43,530 nucleotides of DNA from Anaeromyxobacter soli (GTDB lineage: Bacteria > Myxococcota > Myxococcia > Myxococcales > Anaeromyxobacteraceae): positions 1-43,530 of the forward strand of contig NZ_JAKZLF010000035.1 in NCBI RefSeq assembly GCF_022808855.1, written 5' to 3'. A model generated the notes under the pieces. The model was not told the origin of the DNA, did no database searches, and worked only from the letters and a program-made list of their open reading frames with translations. The position numbers and the translations under genes were made by a program. This document shows, piece by piece, positions 9,501-17,072 of the stretch; the first letter of the stretch is position 1; every line of letters starts with the position of its first letter.

Positions 9501-11807
9501 CTCGCCGCGGACGGCAAGAACACGACCCCGACCTGGACGAAGGTGGACGGTACGCAGGCGGCGTGCGGCACCTGCCACGGCGCTCCGCCTGCCGGCAATC
9601 ACCCGCAGAGCGCGGACTGCGCGGCGTGTCACCCGGACACGGTGAACCCGGACGGCACGATCAACGTGGCCGGCGGACGGCACATCGACGGCGCGGTCCA
9701 GGTTTCGGGCGGGTGCAGCCTGTGCCACGGTTCGGATGCGAACCCGGCGCCGCCGGTGGGCACGAAGGGCGAGACGGCGACCACCTCGCGCGCCGTCGGC
9801 GCGCACCAGGCGCACGTGCGCGAGGGCGCGCTCTTCCAGGCGATGACCTGCGACGCGTGCCATCAGTTCTCCGACGCGACGCACCGGAACGGCACGGCCG
9901 ACCTGACCTGGGGGACGCTGGCCTCGAAGAACGGTGCGGTCCCGCGCTTCGACGCGACGACGCTCACGTGCACGAACTACTGCCACGGCCAGACGCTCGC
10001 CGCGGGCGGCTCGCTCGTGACGCCGACCTGGACGAAGGTGGACGGGACGCAGGCCGCGTGCGGCACCTGCCACGGGAGCCCGCCGACCACGAACCACCCC
10101 GACAACCCGCTCTGCAACTCCTGCCACCCGCTCACCGTCGCGATCGACGGCACGATCGACGTGGCCGGCGGCCGCCACATCGACGGAAACGTCGACGTGG
10201 CCGGCATGACGTGCAGCTCCTGCCACGGCTCGACGGACAACCCCGCGCCGCCGATCGGCACCCACCTCGAGACGGCGACCACCGCCCGCGCGGTCGGCGC
10301 GCACCAGGCGCACGTGCGGGACGGCACGCTGCGCAAGGCGCTGAGGTGCAGCGACTGCCACGTCGTGCCCACCGAGACGATCCACTCGAACGGCACGGTC
10401 GACCTCGCGTGGGGCCCGCTCGCCACGGCGGGCGAGGCGATCGCGGGCTTCGACCCGAGCGACCTCACGTGCACGAACTACTGCCACGGCCAGACGCTCG
10501 CCGCGGGCGGCAAGAACACGACCCCGATCTGGACGAGGGTCGACGGCACGCAGGCTGCCTGCGGCACCTGCCACGGTGCGCCGCCGCCTGCGCCGCACCC
10601 GACCTCCTCCCCCACCGGATGCGCAGGCTGTCACCCCGACACCGTGAAGCCCGACGGCTCGATCGACGTCGAGGGCGGACATCACATCGACGGCAAGCTC
10701 GACGCGACGGGCAAGTGCGGCGCCTGCCACGGGGTCCCGCCCGCCAACGGCGCCCACCTCGCCCACGCGGCGTTCCCGACGCCGGACGTGCCCCAATACG
10801 GCGATCTCCGCATCCTGGAGGCCTACGCGCCGGGCGGCGCCTCGGGCTACCAGTTCGGCTGCGGCAACTGCCACCCGCTCGACGCGGCGAAGCACATGGA
10901 CCTGAAGGTCGAGGTGGAGCTCACGCCGGCGGGCGCGGCGACGGGCTCCCTGCGCGCGCGGAACGCGCCGGACGCCGTGTACGACGCGGCCACCGGCCGG
11001 TGCAGCGGCGTCTACTGCCACTCGTCGGGCCAGGCGCTCCCCGCGTACGCGACGGCGCCCGCCTGGACCTCCGGCGCGGCGCTCGGGTGCGACGGCTGCC
11101 ACGGCAACCCGCCGAGCTACGCCTCCGGCGGCGCCGGCGCCCTCGACGCGAACGCCCACATCGGCCTCACCGAGCAGGGGCGCGAGTTCGGCCACTACGT
11201 CGGTCTCGGCGGCCCGGCGCACGCGAGCAAGCACGGCAGTGCCGTGGCCGGCGAGGCGGCGGCGCCCGTCACCTGCCAGACCTGCCACTACGCGACGACC
11301 GATCCCACGGCGACGGGGCCCTCTCGCTTCTACTGGCTCGACACGACCGGGAGCTACGTGCTCGCGGGCGGCGATCCCGCCCGGCTCGCGGATCCGCGCT
11401 GGAAGGCGACGCAGTGCGGGACCTGCCACGTCGCCGGGGGCGCCCCGGTCGCGCGGGGCAAGGTGCTGCCGCTCACGCACGTGAACGGCCGGCGCGACGT
11501 CGTGTTCGACCCGCGCACCGCGCTCCCGCCGCTCGCCGGCCTGCCGGCGGCGCCGAACACGCCGACGCGCCCGTACTGGGTCTCGCCCTCGCGGTTCTGC
11601 GAGGCCGTCCCGGCCGGCGCGGTCCTCGACGGCACGACGCTCTCCATCGAGCTGTCGGGCGCCGCGTACGACCCGGCGACGAAGCGCTGCTCCGGGGTGG
11701 CCTGCCACCTCGGCGACGCGCCGGTGTGGGGCCGGCAGTACCTCGTGAGCCCCGCGTCGGGGACCGCGAGCTGCTGCCGCTGCCACTCGACGCGCTGCGG
11801 CCCGTGA
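6573..11807 (+). CDS. Giant multihaem c-type cytochrome with CXXCH / CX4CH / CX3CH repeats, putative lipoprotein
   Basis: A 1744-residue exported protein of the Geobacter CxxxxCH/CXXCH type. The N-terminus has a hydrophobic signal ending GPLAC30-G, an imperfect lipobox, so it may be an outer-membrane or surface lipoprotein. I count 38 CXXCH, six CX4CH and four CX3CH motifs (48 in all). The body is eight modules of roughly 165 residues, each with five motifs in the order CxxCHG, CxxCH, long-spaced YCH, CxxCHG, CxxCHP, plus conserved GAHQAHVR, HIDG and PTWT elements. Modules 1-4 use CX4CH and modules 5-8 use CX3CH at the third site. A non-repeated C-terminal part carries eight more motifs and ends CCRCHSTRCGP. 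Likely role: electron transfer at or beyond the outer membrane. How many motifs bind haem is not known from sequence. Confidence 0.93.
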   Translation: MQSGLGSLAPPRLPALLLCVAAISAGPLACGNERSVHGDPDPATCSRCHGSADNAAPPLSVTGGRDASDPVVGAHQVHVRGGPLHAPIACSACHVVPQTVDAPGHIDNGREKVTFGAVAVMGGASPRWTRETATCSGTYCHGGTMGGGAHVAPVWNRGASEAACGACHGLPPPPPHVQNPDCGRCHLGYTASSVVAATHVDGKVDVKALECNTCHGSATSAAPPIGTAGETATTSLAVGAHQAHLRDGAVRARLGCTDCHVVPTAALHANGVAELTWGALATADGASPSFSPATATCAATYCHGATLSFGGGQLTAPVWTRVGEGQASCGACHAAPPPLPHPQRTDCGRCHPGTLTADGSAIDVAGGKHIDGHLDLAPLTCTMCHGTDGVNAAPPAGTHGETATSELAVGAHQQHVRDGSIRKAVGCAECHVEPTVPLHSNGAVDLAWGALAAKGTAPEWTRASGTCSSTYCHGATLALGGGTAKAPVWTAVSDGPTACNACHGAPPPLPHPQATDCARCHPGTVLATGGIDVAGGQHIDGIVQVEGRGSCTACHGRQGVNPAPPFGTRGETLTTQRPVGAHQKHVVDGAIRKAFACSDCHALVTDLGTEHANGTVSMPFTGLASRGTTPVWNGATCSSTYCHGATLGAGGNATVPTWTVVSTSPTPCGSCHGAPPSGNHPQSADCAACHPDTVNPDGTINVAGGRHIDGAIQVSGGCSLCHGSDANPAPPVGTKGETATTARAVGAHQAHVREGALFQAMTCDACHQFSDATHRNGTADLTWGTLASKNGAVPRFDATTLTCTNYCHGQTLAAGGKNTAPTWTKVDGTQAACGTCHGAPPSGNHPQSADCAACHPDTVNPDGTIKVAGGRHIDGAIQVSGGCSLCHGSDANPAPPVGTRGETATTARAVGAHQAHVREGALFQAMTCDACHQFSDATHRNGTADLTWGTLASKNGAVPRFDATTLTCTNYCHGQTLAADGKNTTPTWTKVDGTQAACGTCHGAPPAGNHPQSADCAACHPDTVNPDGTINVAGGRHIDGAVQVSGGCSLCHGSDANPAPPVGTKGETATTSRAVGAHQAHVREGALFQAMTCDACHQFSDATHRNGTADLTWGTLASKNGAVPRFDATTLTCTNYCHGQTLAAGGSLVTPTWTKVDGTQAACGTCHGSPPTTNHPDNPLCNSCHPLTVAIDGTIDVAGGRHIDGNVDVAGMTCSSCHGSTDNPAPPIGTHLETATTARAVGAHQAHVRDGTLRKALRCSDCHVVPTETIHSNGTVDLAWGPLATAGEAIAGFDPSDLTCTNYCHGQTLAAGGKNTTPIWTRVDGTQAACGTCHGAPPPAPHPTSSPTGCAGCHPDTVKPDGSIDVEGGHHIDGKLDATGKCGACHGVPPANGAHLAHAAFPTPDVPQYGDLRILEAYAPGGASGYQFGCGNCHPLDAAKHMDLKVEVELTPAGAATGSLRARNAPDAVYDAATGRCSGVYCHSSGQALPAYATAPAWTSGAALGCDGCHGNPPSYASGGAGALDANAHIGLTEQGREFGHYVGLGGPAHASKHGSAVAGEAAAPVTCQTCHYATTDPTATGPSRFYWLDTTGSYVLAGGDPARLADPRWKATQCGTCHVAGGAPVARGKVLPLTHVNGRRDVVFDPRTALPPLAGLPAAPNTPTRPYWVSPSRFCEAVPAGAVLDGTTLSIELSGAAYDPATKRCSGVACHLGDAPVWGRQYLVSPASGTASCCRCHSTRCGP
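8607..10091 (+). repeat. 495-bp in-frame tandem repeat inside the cytochrome gene (three copies)
   Basis: The string AATCACCCGCAGAG recurs at 8607, 9102 and 9597, exactly 495 bp apart, and the DNA between is almost identical, synonymous positions included. The third copy drifts after about 10005. The period is 165 codons, one cytochrome module, so copies can be gained or lost without a frameshift. Near-identity at silent sites says the expansion or gene conversion is recent. Short-read assembly could collapse this array. Confidence 0.92.
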
Positions 11808-11818
11808 CGTCGGGCGTT

Positions 11819-11847
11819 CCGCCGCGCCGGAGCGCCCGGCGCGGCGG
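11819..11847 (+). terminator. Strong hairpin after the cytochrome gene
   Basis: Twelve perfect base pairs (CCGCCGCGCCGG / CCGGCGCGGCGG) with a 5-base loop begin 12 bases after the TGA. There is no T-run, so termination may need Rho, but the position is right for the end of this transcript. It also separates the gene from the convergent LysR fragment. Confidence 0.6.
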
Positions 11848-11932
11848 GGACGCGCCTGCCCCAGCGGCGCCGTTGCGCGCCTCGGGGCGGGCTTCCGTCG
11901 ACCTCGACCTCGACCCGGTCGGCTCTGCGGCC

Positions 11933-12205
11933 TCAACGCCCGCCAGTGCCCGCGCCCTTCGTGCGCTCGATGGCCATGTCGACTTCCGCGAGGATCCGCC
12001 GAGCGTGGGACAGAAGGACCTCTCCGGCGGGAAGGAGCTTCATCCCGCGCGGCGTCCGCTCGAAGAGGCGGGTTCCGAGCTCATCCTCGAGCGCGAGGAT
12101 GTGTCGCGAAAGGGGCGGCTGCGTGAGGTGAAGCTTCCGGGCGGCGCGACCGACGTGGCCCTCTTCCGCGACCGCGACGAAGGACTGGATGTACGTGAGG
12201 CTCAC
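11933..12205 (-). CDS. LysR-type DNA-binding domain only (short or truncated regulator)
   Basis: Ninety residues starting at a GTG (12205). They match the LysR winged helix-turn-helix plus the start of the linker helix: SFVAVAEEGHVGRAARKLH, LTQPPLSRHILALEDELG, RLFERTPRGMKLLPAGEVLL, then ARRILAEVDMAIERTKG. A full LysR regulator is about 300 residues and has a substrate-binding domain; here a TGA follows right after the linker and no continuation was seen in nearby frames. It is either a remnant or a genuine HTH-only protein that dimerises through the linker helix. It is divergent from the methionine aminopeptidase gene and convergent with the cytochrome gene. No target can be assigned. Confidence 0.75.
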   Translation of the reverse strand: MSLTYIQSFVAVAEEGHVGRAARKLHLTQPPLSRHILALEDELGTRLFERTPRGMKLLPAGEVLLSHARRILAEVDMAIERTKGAGTGGR

Positions 12206-12373
12206 GAGCGGAACGGTACCTGAAGGTCGGCCTGCGTGTCAGGTCGCCGAGGCCCACGGGCCGGCCCTCGAGAGGAGCTCGTGTCCGTAAGCGGATTTTC
12301 GAGCCCGCTGCAGCGGACCCGATACCGAGACAGCATTGGATCGCCGCTGCACCTTGCTGGCAGCCTTGCCAGC

Positions 12374-13123
12374 ATGGGAATCCCGCTTCTGGGCGAACGA
12401 GAAGTCGAACGGATGAGGCGCGCCGGGAACGCCGCTGCGGCGACGCTGGCGCACGTGGGCGAGCGACTCGCCGCGGGAGTTGCCACCGCGGACATCGACG
12501 TCTGGGTGCGCGAGGACACGGCACGTCGGGGAGGCAAGCCGAGCCAGCTCGGCTTCCACGGCTTCCCCGCGGCGGTCTGCACGAGCCGGAACGAGGTCGT
12601 CTGTCACGGCATCCCGCGCACCGACGAGCGGCTGCATCCTGGCGACATCGTGAACGTGGACGTGACCACGCTCCTGGATGGCTTTCACGGGGACACCTCG
12701 GCGACGTTCTGCATCGGCGAGGTCTCCGCAGAGGCGCGGCACATCGTCGAGGTCGCCCGCCGCTGCCGGGATGCGGGAGTGGCGGTCGTGCGGCATGGCG
12801 TCCGGCTCGGGGACGTCGGCGCCGCCATCGAAGAGCTCGCGCGAGCAGAAGGCTGCAGCGTGGTGCGCGAATACGGCGGTCACGGCATCGGCAAGATGAT
12901 GCACGGTCCGCCGCTCGTGATGCACGTCGGCGCGAGGGGACAGGGCGTGAAGCTGAAGGCAGGGATGGCCATCACCATCGAGCCGATGGTGAACCTCGGC
13001 CGAGCAGAGGTGAAGCTGCTGGCCGACGGATGGACCGCCGTCACCGCGGATGGAAGTCTCTCGGCCCAGTTCGAGCACACGATCGTCGTGACTCGCGACG
13101 GCTGCGAGGTGATGACCGGATGA
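12374..13123 (+). CDS. map: Methionine aminopeptidase, type I
   Basis: Removes the initiator methionine from new proteins in the cytosol. 249 residues, normal for type Ia MAP. Metal ligands are readable: Asp in VNVDVTTLLDGFHGDTSATF (two Asp), His in YGGHGIGKMMHGPP, Glu in TIEPMVNLG and Glu in SAQFEHTIVV. The start at 12374 (MGIPLLGEREVERMRRAG) aligns with the usual MAP N-terminus; the frame is open 138 bp further up without resemblance. Oddly, an 8-bp hairpin (12355-12374) ends on the A of the ATG and no clear ribosome site precedes it. Codon use is a little less GC-extreme than the neighbours, and it sits outside the usual secY/infA context, so it may be an additional MAP copy. Confidence 0.93.
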   Translation: MGIPLLGEREVERMRRAGNAAAATLAHVGERLAAGVATADIDVWVREDTARRGGKPSQLGFHGFPAAVCTSRNEVVCHGIPRTDERLHPGDIVNVDVTTLLDGFHGDTSATFCIGEVSAEARHIVEVARRCRDAGVAVVRHGVRLGDVGAAIEELARAEGCSVVREYGGHGIGKMMHGPPLVMHVGARGQGVKLKAGMAITIEPMVNLGRAEVKLLADGWTAVTADGSLSAQFEHTIVVTRDGCEVMTG

Positions 13124-13185
13124 GCGCCGCGAGCTCCTGCGGCCGGGCGCGAATCGAATTGCCGGTGGACGGTTTCTCGGCGTCC

Positions 13186-14055
13186 TCACGCGCGCGGCGG
13201 CACGACCGCGACCGGCACCGCCGCCGTCGCGGCGAGCTCGCGGGCCAGGCTCGGGGTCGCGAGCCGGTCGAGCGCGACGCGGCGTGACGCGCCGACGACG
13301 AGCAGGGGCGCCTCCCGCGCCTCGACGATCGCGTCGGCGCGATCGAGCACGTCGCCCTGCTCGACCACGGCCTCGTCCACGTGGAGCTGCAGGCGCTCGA
13401 TCCACGCCGCGCACGCGACCTCGGCGGCGCGCTTCTGCTCGCGCGCGATCTCGTCGACCGACGCGCCCGCGAGGAACGGCAGCTCGAGGTACGGCACCAC
13501 GTGGAGCAGGACGAGGCGGCGCCCGGTCTGCGCGGCGAATCGCCCGGCGAACCGGCAGGCCTCGGTGGACGACTCGTCGAGGCGCGTCAGCGCGACGATG
13601 GGGCCGCCCCCGATGTCGGCGGTCTCGAGGTCCGGCGGGACGACGACGACGGGGGCCGGGAGCCGGCGCAGGAGGCGACGCGCCACCCGACCGAGCCGCA
13701 CGAGCGCGGCCTCCGAACGGCCGGCGATGCGGCCGACGAGCAGGGCGTCGGCGTCGTGGCGCGCGAGCGCCTCGATGAGCCCGTCGTCGGCGCCCATCCC
13801 CTCCAGGATCTCGAGCTCCTGGACGCGCTCGCCGGCCCCCTCGCGCTCGAGCGTGCGCCGGCCCGACTCGCGCGCCGCCGCGATCAGCTCGTCGAGGTGG
13901 TGGTACTTGAGCGCGGCGCGGAGGTGCTCCGGCTCGAGCACGTGGACCGCGATGAACCGCTCGTCGCTCTTCGGGACCGTCTTCGTGAGCCAGGTCGCGA
14001 AGTGCAGCGCGCCGTGGCTCCGCGGACGAAGGTCCAGGCCGATGATCCACCTCAT
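13186..14055 (-). CDS. Universal stress protein, two UspA domains in tandem
   Basis: 289 residues made of two Usp folds. The first runs from MRWIIGLDLRPRSHGAL to LRRLPAPVVVVPPD (about 1-145), the second from GGPIVALTRLDESSTEACRFA to ATAAVPVAVVPPRA. The ATP-binding G-2X-G-9X-G pattern is degenerate in both halves (GRIAGRSEAALVRLG; GASRRVALDRLATPS), so nucleotide binding is uncertain. The ATG at 14055 follows a GGGGGG purine run and is preferred over an in-frame GTG at 14073. It lies 165 bp downstream of fdhD on the same strand and could share its transcript. Tandem Usp proteins usually respond to starvation or oxygen stress. Confidence 0.9.
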   Translation of the reverse strand: MRWIIGLDLRPRSHGALHFATWLTKTVPKSDERFIAVHVLEPEHLRAALKYHHLDELIAAARESGRRTLEREGAGERVQELEILEGMGADDGLIEALARHDADALLVGRIAGRSEAALVRLGRVARRLLRRLPAPVVVVPPDLETADIGGGPIVALTRLDESSTEACRFAGRFAAQTGRRLVLLHVVPYLELPFLAGASVDEIAREQKRAAEVACAAWIERLQLHVDEAVVEQGDVLDRADAIVEAREAPLLVVGASRRVALDRLATPSLARELAATAAVPVAVVPPRA

Positions 14056-14220
14056 GGCGCCCCCCCGGCGCACGCGCCGGCTCCTCCGCCGGTCCCGAGC
14101 GGCGCCCCCATTGTCGCGGACCGGCCCGATCGCGTCGATGCCCAGACCGGAGCGTGCGATCCGGGGCCGTGCGAAGCTCCGGGAGCGGGCGGTCGCCCGC
14201 GCGTGGCCCTCGCGGGAGCG

Positions 14221-15105
14221 CTACAGCCCGGAGAGCCGCTCCGCGCCCGCGTACACGTTCATGCGTCCGGGGCGGACGAAGCCGGCGAGCGTGAGCCCGG
14301 CCGCCCGGGCGAGCTCGATCGCGAGCGACGTCGGCGCCGACACGGTGGCGACGATGGGGACCCGCGCGCGCGCCGCCTTCTGCACGATCTCCATGCCCGC
14401 CCGGCTGCTCACGGTGAGGAGCGCGGGCGCGGCGATCTGCGCGCCCGCGGCCGCCTCGGCGCGGGCGAGCAGGAGCGCGCCGATCACCTTGTCGACGGCG
14501 TTGTGACGGCCGACGTCCTCGTTCGCGGCGACGAGCGCGCCGTCGCGCGTCCAGAGCGCGGCGACGTGAGTTCCGCCGGTCTCCTCGAACACCGGCTGGT
14601 GCTCGCGGAGCGCCGCGATCTTCTCCCCGACGAGGGCCACCGGGACGGGCGCGATGGGGTCCGGCGGCACGAGCCCCGCCACGAGATCCTCGACGGCGCG
14701 CCTCCCGCAGACGCCGCAGGCGGAGCTCGAGGCGAAGCTGCGCCGGGTCCCGTCGAGCCGCTCCCAGTCGATGCGGGCGCCCGACGCCGGAGCGAGCTCG
14801 ATCGCGCTGCCGTACGCCTCGTCCCCGGGTCGGCCGCAGTGGTAGACGGCGCTGAAGTCGCTCGCGGAGGCGATGATCCCCTCCGCGAACAGGAAGCCGA
14901 GCGCGAGGCGGTGGTCGTCGCCCGGGGTGCGCATCAGCACCCCGACCGTCTCCCCGGCGATGCGCACCTCGAGCGGCTCCTCGAGCGCGACGAGATCCGA
15001 CGCGGCGCCGTCTCCCGGCCGGACGAGCGAGGTGCCCGCGATGCGCCCCTCGACGCGCGCCGCCCGCGCCGGGCCCGGCGCCCTGTCCTTCAGCGGACGA
15101 GGCAC
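14221..15105 (-). CDS. fdhD: Formate dehydrogenase accessory sulfurtransferase FdhD
   Basis: Transfers sulfur from the IscS-type desulfurase to the bis-MGD molybdenum/tungsten cofactor before it enters formate dehydrogenase. The 294-residue product has the FdhD landmarks: EEPLEVRIAGE, LALGFLFAEGII, the catalytic loop SACGVCGRR with C130 and C133, the later NEDVGRHNAVDKVIG, and SSRAGMEIVQKAARARVP, with APTSLAIELA near the end. I chose the GTG at 15105 because GGAG lies 8 bases before it; this makes the gene overlap the 3' end of the sensor gene by 16 bp, so the two are coupled. It lies about 4.7 kb from the formate dehydrogenase structural genes on the opposite strand, which fits its role. Confidence 0.93.
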   Translation of the reverse strand: MPRPLKDRAPGPARAARVEGRIAGTSLVRPGDGAASDLVALEEPLEVRIAGETVGVLMRTPGDDHRLALGFLFAEGIIASASDFSAVYHCGRPGDEAYGSAIELAPASGARIDWERLDGTRRSFASSSACGVCGRRAVEDLVAGLVPPDPIAPVPVALVGEKIAALREHQPVFEETGGTHVAALWTRDGALVAANEDVGRHNAVDKVIGALLLARAEAAAGAQIAAPALLTVSSRAGMEIVQKAARARVPIVATVSAPTSLAIELARAAGLTLAGFVRPGRMNVYAGAERLSGL

Positions 15106-17072
15106 GGCCGGCACTCCGGGCCCGCGCCGCTCTCGCCGCTCCCCGGGCCGTCCGCGGCGCGCCTCACCGCGGTCTGATCGGTCACGACCTCGAGCGCGCC
15201 CACCACGCGCCCCGCGCCGTCCCGGAGCGGGACCGCGGAGTAGAGGATCTCGAGGTCGAGGCCCTCGGGGTGCGCGTCCGTCTCGCTGCTCACCTCGCGG
15301 TCCTCCGCCATCGCGCGGGCGCAGGCGCAGCGCGCCGTGCGGCAGTCGCCCTTGCGGTAGCTGTCGTAGCACTTCGTCCCGATGAGCTCCTGCTGCGTGC
15401 GCCCGAGGAGGCTCGCGCCGGTCTGGTTCATGTACCGGATGTCGAACTCGGGACCCACGATCATGGCCGGCGCGGGCATGGCGTCGAGGTGCCCGACGAG
15501 GGTGGTGAGCGTGGCGTTCACGCCCTCGACGACCCTGCGGTAGTCGCCGTGGTGGCGCGCCGGATCGGCGCGCGCGTCGAGCCGGCCCTCCACGGCGGCG
15601 TCGGCCAGCCGCCGCATCTCCTCGACGAGCCGGCGCAGCTCGGACTGCGCCGACTGGAAGCTCCGGGTGAGCTCGTCGCGCTCGGAGCGCGGCACGAGCG
15701 GGGTCGAGAGGTCGCCCTTCGCGAGCGCGTCCGCGCCGCGGGCGACCTCCTGCAGGTAGCGGATCGTCCCGCGGAACGCCTCGGCGAGCCGCCCGACCTC
15801 GTCGCCCGAGCGGTAGGTGACCGCCTGCTGGACGTCGCCCTCCGCGATGCGCTCGGCCGCGACCGCCATGGCCTCGAGCGGCGCGGCGAGCCGGCCCGCC
15901 GACTTGCGCGCCGCCCAGACGGTCGCGAGGAGCAGCAGCAGCGCGACGCCGCCGACCGTGACGACCGAGGTCTCGAGCGAGGAGCGGACCTGGAGCAGCG
16001 GCGCGATGGCCTCGTCCCGATCCATCTCCGCGACGATCACCCAGTCCCACGGCTCGAAGTAGGCGACCGCCGCGACCCGCTCGCGGGCCCCCGCGCCCTC
16101 CGGCCGGGAGAACGACACGCGCACCGTCTCGCCGTTCGCCGCCATGGCGGCGCGCACGAGCCGCTGGACGTACGGCTCTCCGCCCGCGTCCCGCGCGTCC
16201 CAGGCGTCCTCGCCGTCGGCGTGCCCGGGGGGCGGGATGAGGTAGCGGCCGCGCTGGTTCCCGCTCGCGCCGAGCGCGTAGATCGCGCCCGTCTCGCCGA
16301 TGCGGGAGGCGGCGACGCCGGCGCGGATGCCCTCGAGGGAGTCCTGGCGGAGGCCGATGAACAGCATCCCTGCGACGCGGCCGCTCGCGTCGCGGATCGG
16401 CTCGTAGCCCGAGAGGTACCAGCGATCGAGCACCCGCGCGCGCCCCCGGTACGTGTCGCCGCGGAGCACCGTCGAGACGACGGGGTTCGCCTTGCCGTCG
16501 GGATCGACGGCGGGGATGTAGGTCCCGATCGCGCGGTGGCCGCTCCCGTCCGGCACCGTGGTCGCGACGCGGAGCATGTCGCCCCGCTCGTTCATCCGCT
16601 GGAACAGCGTGGCCTCGGCGCCGACGAGCTCGCGCACGCGGTCCACGAGCAGGCTCGGGTGGGTGGGCTCGGCGTTCTGCCCCGCCCAGACGCCGCCGAG
16701 CAGGAGCTTCGGCAGCACCGCCTCCTCGACGCTGCGGTCGAGCTGGTTGACCGCGGTCCAGCGCACCGTCTCGGAGGAGAAGGAGAGGGGGCCGAGGCGC
16801 TCCATCTGATCGCGGGCGACGCGCAGGCTGCGGGGCACCTGCAGCCAGAGCTCGCGATGGGCGGACTCGCACAGCGTGCGCAGGTCGCGGGCGGCGCGCG
16901 TGAGGCCCTCCTCGGCGAGGCGGCCCATGCTCAGCTCGACGTCTCCGGCGATGCGGCTGCGCTGCGCGGCGAAGACGACGAGGAACGCGGCGACGAGCAG
17001 CGCGGTGGGGAGCAGGGCGACGACCAGGATCTTGCGGCGCAGGTCGAGGCCCGTCGTTCGCTTGTGCAACAC
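15090..17072 (-). CDS. Membrane sensor: Cache, HAMP and Cys-rich PAS, lacking a visible output domain
   Basis: About 660 residues with chemoreceptor-like input but no output. Order: TM helix (about 15-35), periplasmic Cache region with Cache_3/Cache_2-like text such as GTYIPAVDPDGKANPVV and GVAASRIGETGAIYALG, second TM (about 370-390, VTVGGVALLLLLATVW), HAMP-like segments (AAERIAEGDVQQAVTYRSGDEVG, then ADALAKGDLSTPL), and a PAS domain holding the cysteine cluster KCYDSYRKGDCRTARCACARAM, as seen in some deltaproteobacterial chemoreceptors. It stops soon after PAS: no methyl-accepting, kinase or cyclase domain. The GTG at 17072 follows GGAGGA; an ATG at 17126 is an alternative. Overlaps fdhD and is divergent from the sigma-54 activator. 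May sense formate, a metabolite or redox and act on a partner (inference). Confidence 0.8.
   Translation of the reverse strand: MLHKRTTGLDLRRKILVVALLPTALLVAAFLVVFAAQRSRIAGDVELSMGRLAEEGLTRAARDLRTLCESAHRELWLQVPRSLRVARDQMERLGPLSFSSETVRWTAVNQLDRSVEEAVLPKLLLGGVWAGQNAEPTHPSLLVDRVRELVGAEATLFQRMNERGDMLRVATTVPDGSGHRAIGTYIPAVDPDGKANPVVSTVLRGDTYRGRARVLDRWYLSGYEPIRDASGRVAGMLFIGLRQDSLEGIRAGVAASRIGETGAIYALGASGNQRGRYLIPPPGHADGEDAWDARDAGGEPYVQRLVRAAMAANGETVRVSFSRPEGAGARERVAAVAYFEPWDWVIVAEMDRDEAIAPLLQVRSSLETSVVTVGGVALLLLLATVWAARKSAGRLAAPLEAMAVAAERIAEGDVQQAVTYRSGDEVGRLAEAFRGTIRYLQEVARGADALAKGDLSTPLVPRSERDELTRSFQSAQSELRRLVEEMRRLADAAVEGRLDARADPARHHGDYRRVVEGVNATLTTLVGHLDAMPAPAMIVGPEFDIRYMNQTGASLLGRTQQELIGTKCYDSYRKGDCRTARCACARAMAEDREVSSETDAHPEGLDLEILYSAVPLRDGAGRVVGALEVVTDQTAVRRAADGPGSGESGAGPECRPCLVR

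Noticed and set aside
8607-10091. CRISPR array because of regular repeats
   Set aside because: The period is 495 bp, the repeat is coding and there are no short repeats with unique spacers.
6945-11936. Long minus-strand open frame opposite the cytochrome gene
   Set aside because: Low-complexity Arg/Ala/Val-rich translation; the plus strand has dozens of haem motifs in frame.
12358-12370. TGGCAGCCTTGCC near map as a sigma-54 promoter
   Set aside because: Spacing between GG and GC is far too short; it is one arm-pair of a hairpin instead.
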